Part shown: positions 4,937 to 6,941 of the stretch, one piece after another
Layout: every line of letters begins with the position of its first letter
Position numbering within the stretch: the first letter of the stretch is position 1
Assembly (NCBI RefSeq): GCF_946479715.1
Contig: NZ_CAMLHF010000247.1
Location: 1-6,941, forward strand
Length of the DNA: 6,941 bases
Origin: an uncultured Pedobacter sp.
Lineage (GTDB): Bacteria > Bacteroidota > Bacteroidia > Sphingobacteriales > Sphingobacteriaceae
Direction of reading: 5' to 3'
Position numbers and translations under genes: made by a program
The notes under the pieces: model-generated
What the model was told of the DNA's origin: nothing
What the model saw: the letters and a program-made list of their open reading frames with translations, nothing else
Database searches by the model: none

Positions 4937-6640
4937 ATGAGCAATTTAAATACGAAAGCGACAGCTAACAATACATATGACGCCATTGTTGTAGGATCTG
5001 GAATTAGTGGTGGCTGGGCAGCAAAGGAACTAACGGAAAAGGGCTTAAAAGTTTTATTACTTGAAAGAGGAAGAAACATTGAGCACATAAAAGACTATAC
5101 TACCGCTACTAAAAAACCATGGGAATTTGAACACCGTGGAAGAATAACAGAAGCACAAAAAGAAGCACATCCTGTGCAAAAGAGAGATTATCCATACTCT
5201 GAATTCAACGAGAGTTATTGGGTAGATGATCACGATTGTCCGTATACAGAAATTAAACGTTTTGACTGGTACCGTGGATTTCACGTTGGTGGAAAATCAT
5301 TAATGTGGGGCAGACAGAGCTACCGTTTTAGCGACCTTAACTTTGAAGACAACCTTAAAGATGGACATGGTGTTGACTGGCCAATCAGATATAAAGACCT
5401 GACCAAATGGTATGACTATGTAGAGAAATTTGCAGGTATCAGCGGACAAGTAGAAGGCTGGCCGGCATTACCTGATGGTCAATTTCTACCTCCAATGGAG
5501 ATGAACTGTGTTGAGAAAGATGTAAAGAAACGTATTGAAGATAAGTGGAAAAAATCGAGAATCATGACAATTGGCCGTACAGCCAATTTAACTGTTCCTC
5601 ATGGAGGAAGAGGATCTTGCCAATACCGTAATCTTTGTAGCAGAGGCTGCCCGTTTGGAGCTTATTTTAGCACTCAATCATCTACCCTACCTGCTGCTGT
5701 AGCTACAGGAAACCTTACTTTACGTCCTTTTTCATTAGTAAACACTATTATCTATGATAAGGAAACCCAAAAGGCAAAAGGTGTTGTGGTAATAGATTCG
5801 GAAACAAAAGAAACTATAGAATATTTTGCAAAGATCGTTTTTGTAAACGGATCAACTTTAGGTTCAACGTTCCTATTGCTTAACTCTACATCTGCTGAGT
5901 TTCCTGATGGATTAGGTAATGGCAGTGGACAACTGGGACATAACTTAATGGATCACCACTTCCGTTGCGGGGCATCTGGAAGAGCGGAAGGTTTTGACGA
6001 CAAATACACTTATGGCCGTAGGGCAAATGGAATCTATATACCTAGGTATAGAAACATGGGCAATGATAAACGCGACTATGTAAGGGGTTTTGGCTACCAA
6101 GGAGGTGCAAGCAGAGGCAACTGGCATGCTGATGTTGCGGAAATGGCATTTGGCGCTGAATTTAAAGATCAAATGACTACCCCTGGTGCATGGAACATGG
6201 GATTGGGAGGTTTTGGTGAATCTCTTCCATATTTCGAAAACCGCGTTTATATAGATAAAAGCAAAAAAGACAAATGGGGTCAACCGGTATTGGCTATTGA
6301 TTGCGAGTTTAAAGATAACGAACAAAAAATGCGTGTTGACATGATGAATGATGCTGCAGAAATGCTTGAGGCATCAGGAATTAAAGATGTAAAAACTTAT
6401 GACAACGGATCTGCTCCGGGTATGGCCATACACGAAATGGGAACTGCCCGCATGGGACATGACCCTAAAACTTCGGTATTAAATAAATGGAATCAGATGC
6501 ATGAAGTAAAAAATGTATTTGTAACAGATGGTTCTTGCATGACTTCAGCTGCATGTCAGAATCCATCATTAACATATATGGCTTTAACAGCAAGAGCTTG
6601 TGATTTTGCAGTTAGTGAATTAAAAAAAGGTAACATTTAA
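4937..6640 (+). CDS. GMC-family FAD-dependent sugar oxidoreductase (catalytic subunit)
   Basis: A 567-residue GMC oxidoreductase of normal length. The FAD-binding start YDAIVVGSGISGGWAAKEL has the GxGxxG glycines at 20, 22 and 25, and the ribose-binding Glu43 lies in LLERG. The second FAD segment is GFHVGGKSLMWGRQSYRF (114-131). The active-site pair is His499 (GMAIHEMGTARMG) and Asn542 (CQNPSLT), as in the His-Asn members. Cys228, Cys234 and Cys238 (SCQYRNLCSRGCPFGA) sit where FAD-glucose and related dehydrogenases bind a [3Fe-4S] cluster. This suggests electrons leave through an Fe-S centre rather than to oxygen. There is no signal peptide, so periplasmic location would depend on co-export with the preceding subunit. 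Likely reaction: oxidation of a sugar hydroxyl, either C2 of gluconate-like acids or C3 of a glucoside. The sequence does not decide which. It overlaps the next gene by one base. Confidence 0.9.
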   Translation: MSNLNTKATANNTYDAIVVGSGISGGWAAKELTEKGLKVLLLERGRNIEHIKDYTTATKKPWEFEHRGRITEAQKEAHPVQKRDYPYSEFNESYWVDDHDCPYTEIKRFDWYRGFHVGGKSLMWGRQSYRFSDLNFEDNLKDGHGVDWPIRYKDLTKWYDYVEKFAGISGQVEGWPALPDGQFLPPMEMNCVEKDVKKRIEDKWKKSRIMTIGRTANLTVPHGGRGSCQYRNLCSRGCPFGAYFSTQSSTLPAAVATGNLTLRPFSLVNTIIYDKETQKAKGVVVIDSETKETIEYFAKIVFVNGSTLGSTFLLLNSTSAEFPDGLGNGSGQLGHNLMDHHFRCGASGRAEGFDDKYTYGRRANGIYIPRYRNMGNDKRDYVRGFGYQGGASRGNWHADVAEMAFGAEFKDQMTTPGAWNMGLGGFGESLPYFENRVYIDKSKKDKWGQPVLAIDCEFKDNEQKMRVDMMNDAAEMLEASGIKDVKTYDNGSAPGMAIHEMGTARMGHDPKTSVLNKWNQMHEVKNVFVTDGSCMTSAACQNPSLTYMALTARACDFAVSELKKGNI

Positions 6641-6941
6641 TGAAGACAAGAAAAATTAGAATGGGCATGGTAGGCGGCGGTAAAGACGCGTTTATCGGTG
6701 CCGTTCATCGTATTGCCGCAAACATTGACGGCCAGGTAGAGTTTTGCTGCGGAGCATTGAGTATAAACCCCGAAATCGCCAAAGAATCTGGTGAAATGTT
6801 ATTCCTTCCGGAAGACAGGGTTTATATGAACTTTGAGGAAATGATTGAGAAAGAAAGCAAATTACCTGCTGACAAACGTATCGACTTTGTAACTATTGTT
6901 ACCCCAAATTTTGCCCACTTTGCTCCTGCAATGATGGCTTT
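6640..6941 (+). CDS. Gfo/Idh/MocA family oxidoreductase (3' end missing)
   Basis: The first 100 residues of an NAD(P)-dependent oxidoreductase run off the right edge. The Rossmann start IRMGMVGGGKDAFIGAVHRI (6-25) and the later VTIVTPNFAHFAPAM (85-99) are typical of the Gfo/Idh/MocA family. The EKP motif with the catalytic Lys would follow just outside. The subfamily with GGGxxAFIGxVHR is common in Bacteroidota sugar-oxidation operons. Its members reduce or oxidise sugar ring carbons, including 3-keto sugars and inositols. The ATG shares its A with the GMC stop codon (TAATG). An AAAGG stretch ends nine bases before the ATG, one of the few Shine-Dalgarno-like sites here. Both point to translational coupling and a shared pathway. 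No N-terminal signal peptide is seen, so it is probably cytoplasmic. Confidence 0.85.
   Translation, partial: MKTRKIRMGMVGGGKDAFIGAVHRIAANIDGQVEFCCGALSINPEIAKESGEMLFLPEDRVYMNFEEMIEKESKLPADKRIDFVTIVTPNFAHFAPAMMA

Noticed and set aside
5945..6325. 126-codon ORF on the minus strand
   Set aside because: It lies wholly inside the GMC gene on the opposite strand, whose protein is conserved in this stretch. The antisense peptide shows no recognisable domain.
4937..6640. Choline dehydrogenase or alcohol oxidase (other GMC types)
   Set aside because: The preceding subunit 3 gene and the Cys-x5-Cys-x3-Cys cluster fit the multi-subunit sugar dehydrogenases instead.

Overview
The window is AT-rich DNA, most likely from a Bacteroidota bacterium, probably of the Sphingobacteriaceae type (Pedobacter/Mucilaginibacter-like). 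Three things point there: the variant N-terminus of the YebC protein (MGRAFEFRKERK), the near absence of Shine-Dalgarno sequences, and a close match to the Bacteroidota promoter consensus (TTTG-N20-TAnnTTTG) upstream of the threonine dehydrogenase gene. The family-level assignment is an inference from sequence style only.

Left part (1-2285, + strand): the 3' two-fifths or so of a BglX-like family 3 beta-glucosidase, ending in a good intrinsic terminator. Then comes a 29-bp perfect inverted repeat whose arms are themselves palindromic (REP-like), and a secreted alpha/beta-hydrolase/esterase with a full Ser-Asp-His set. Middle (2272-3980, - strand): a two-gene unit with an SDR-type L-threonine 3-dehydrogenase first and a YebC/TACO1-family protein second. 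It converges on the esterase, and an 11-bp hairpin sits at the junction with the yebC stop codon in its loop.

Right part (4247-6941, + strand): a three-gene operon. It encodes a gluconate-2-dehydrogenase-subunit-3-like protein with a Tat-like N-terminus, a GMC-family FAD oxidoreductase with a cysteine cluster that could hold an Fe-S centre, and the first 100 residues of a Gfo/Idh/MocA oxidoreductase that overlaps the GMC stop codon by one base.

The subunit 3 + GMC pair resembles periplasmic sugar dehydrogenases, including glucoside 3-dehydrogenases. Followed by a Gfo/Idh/MocA enzyme, it is the most interesting part: it may be the start of a 3-keto-glycoside pathway, in which a sugar is oxidised before its glycosidic bond is cleaved. 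The rest of that operon lies beyond the right edge, so the substrate cannot be settled here. No RNA genes, CRISPR arrays, transposases or other clear mobile elements were seen.
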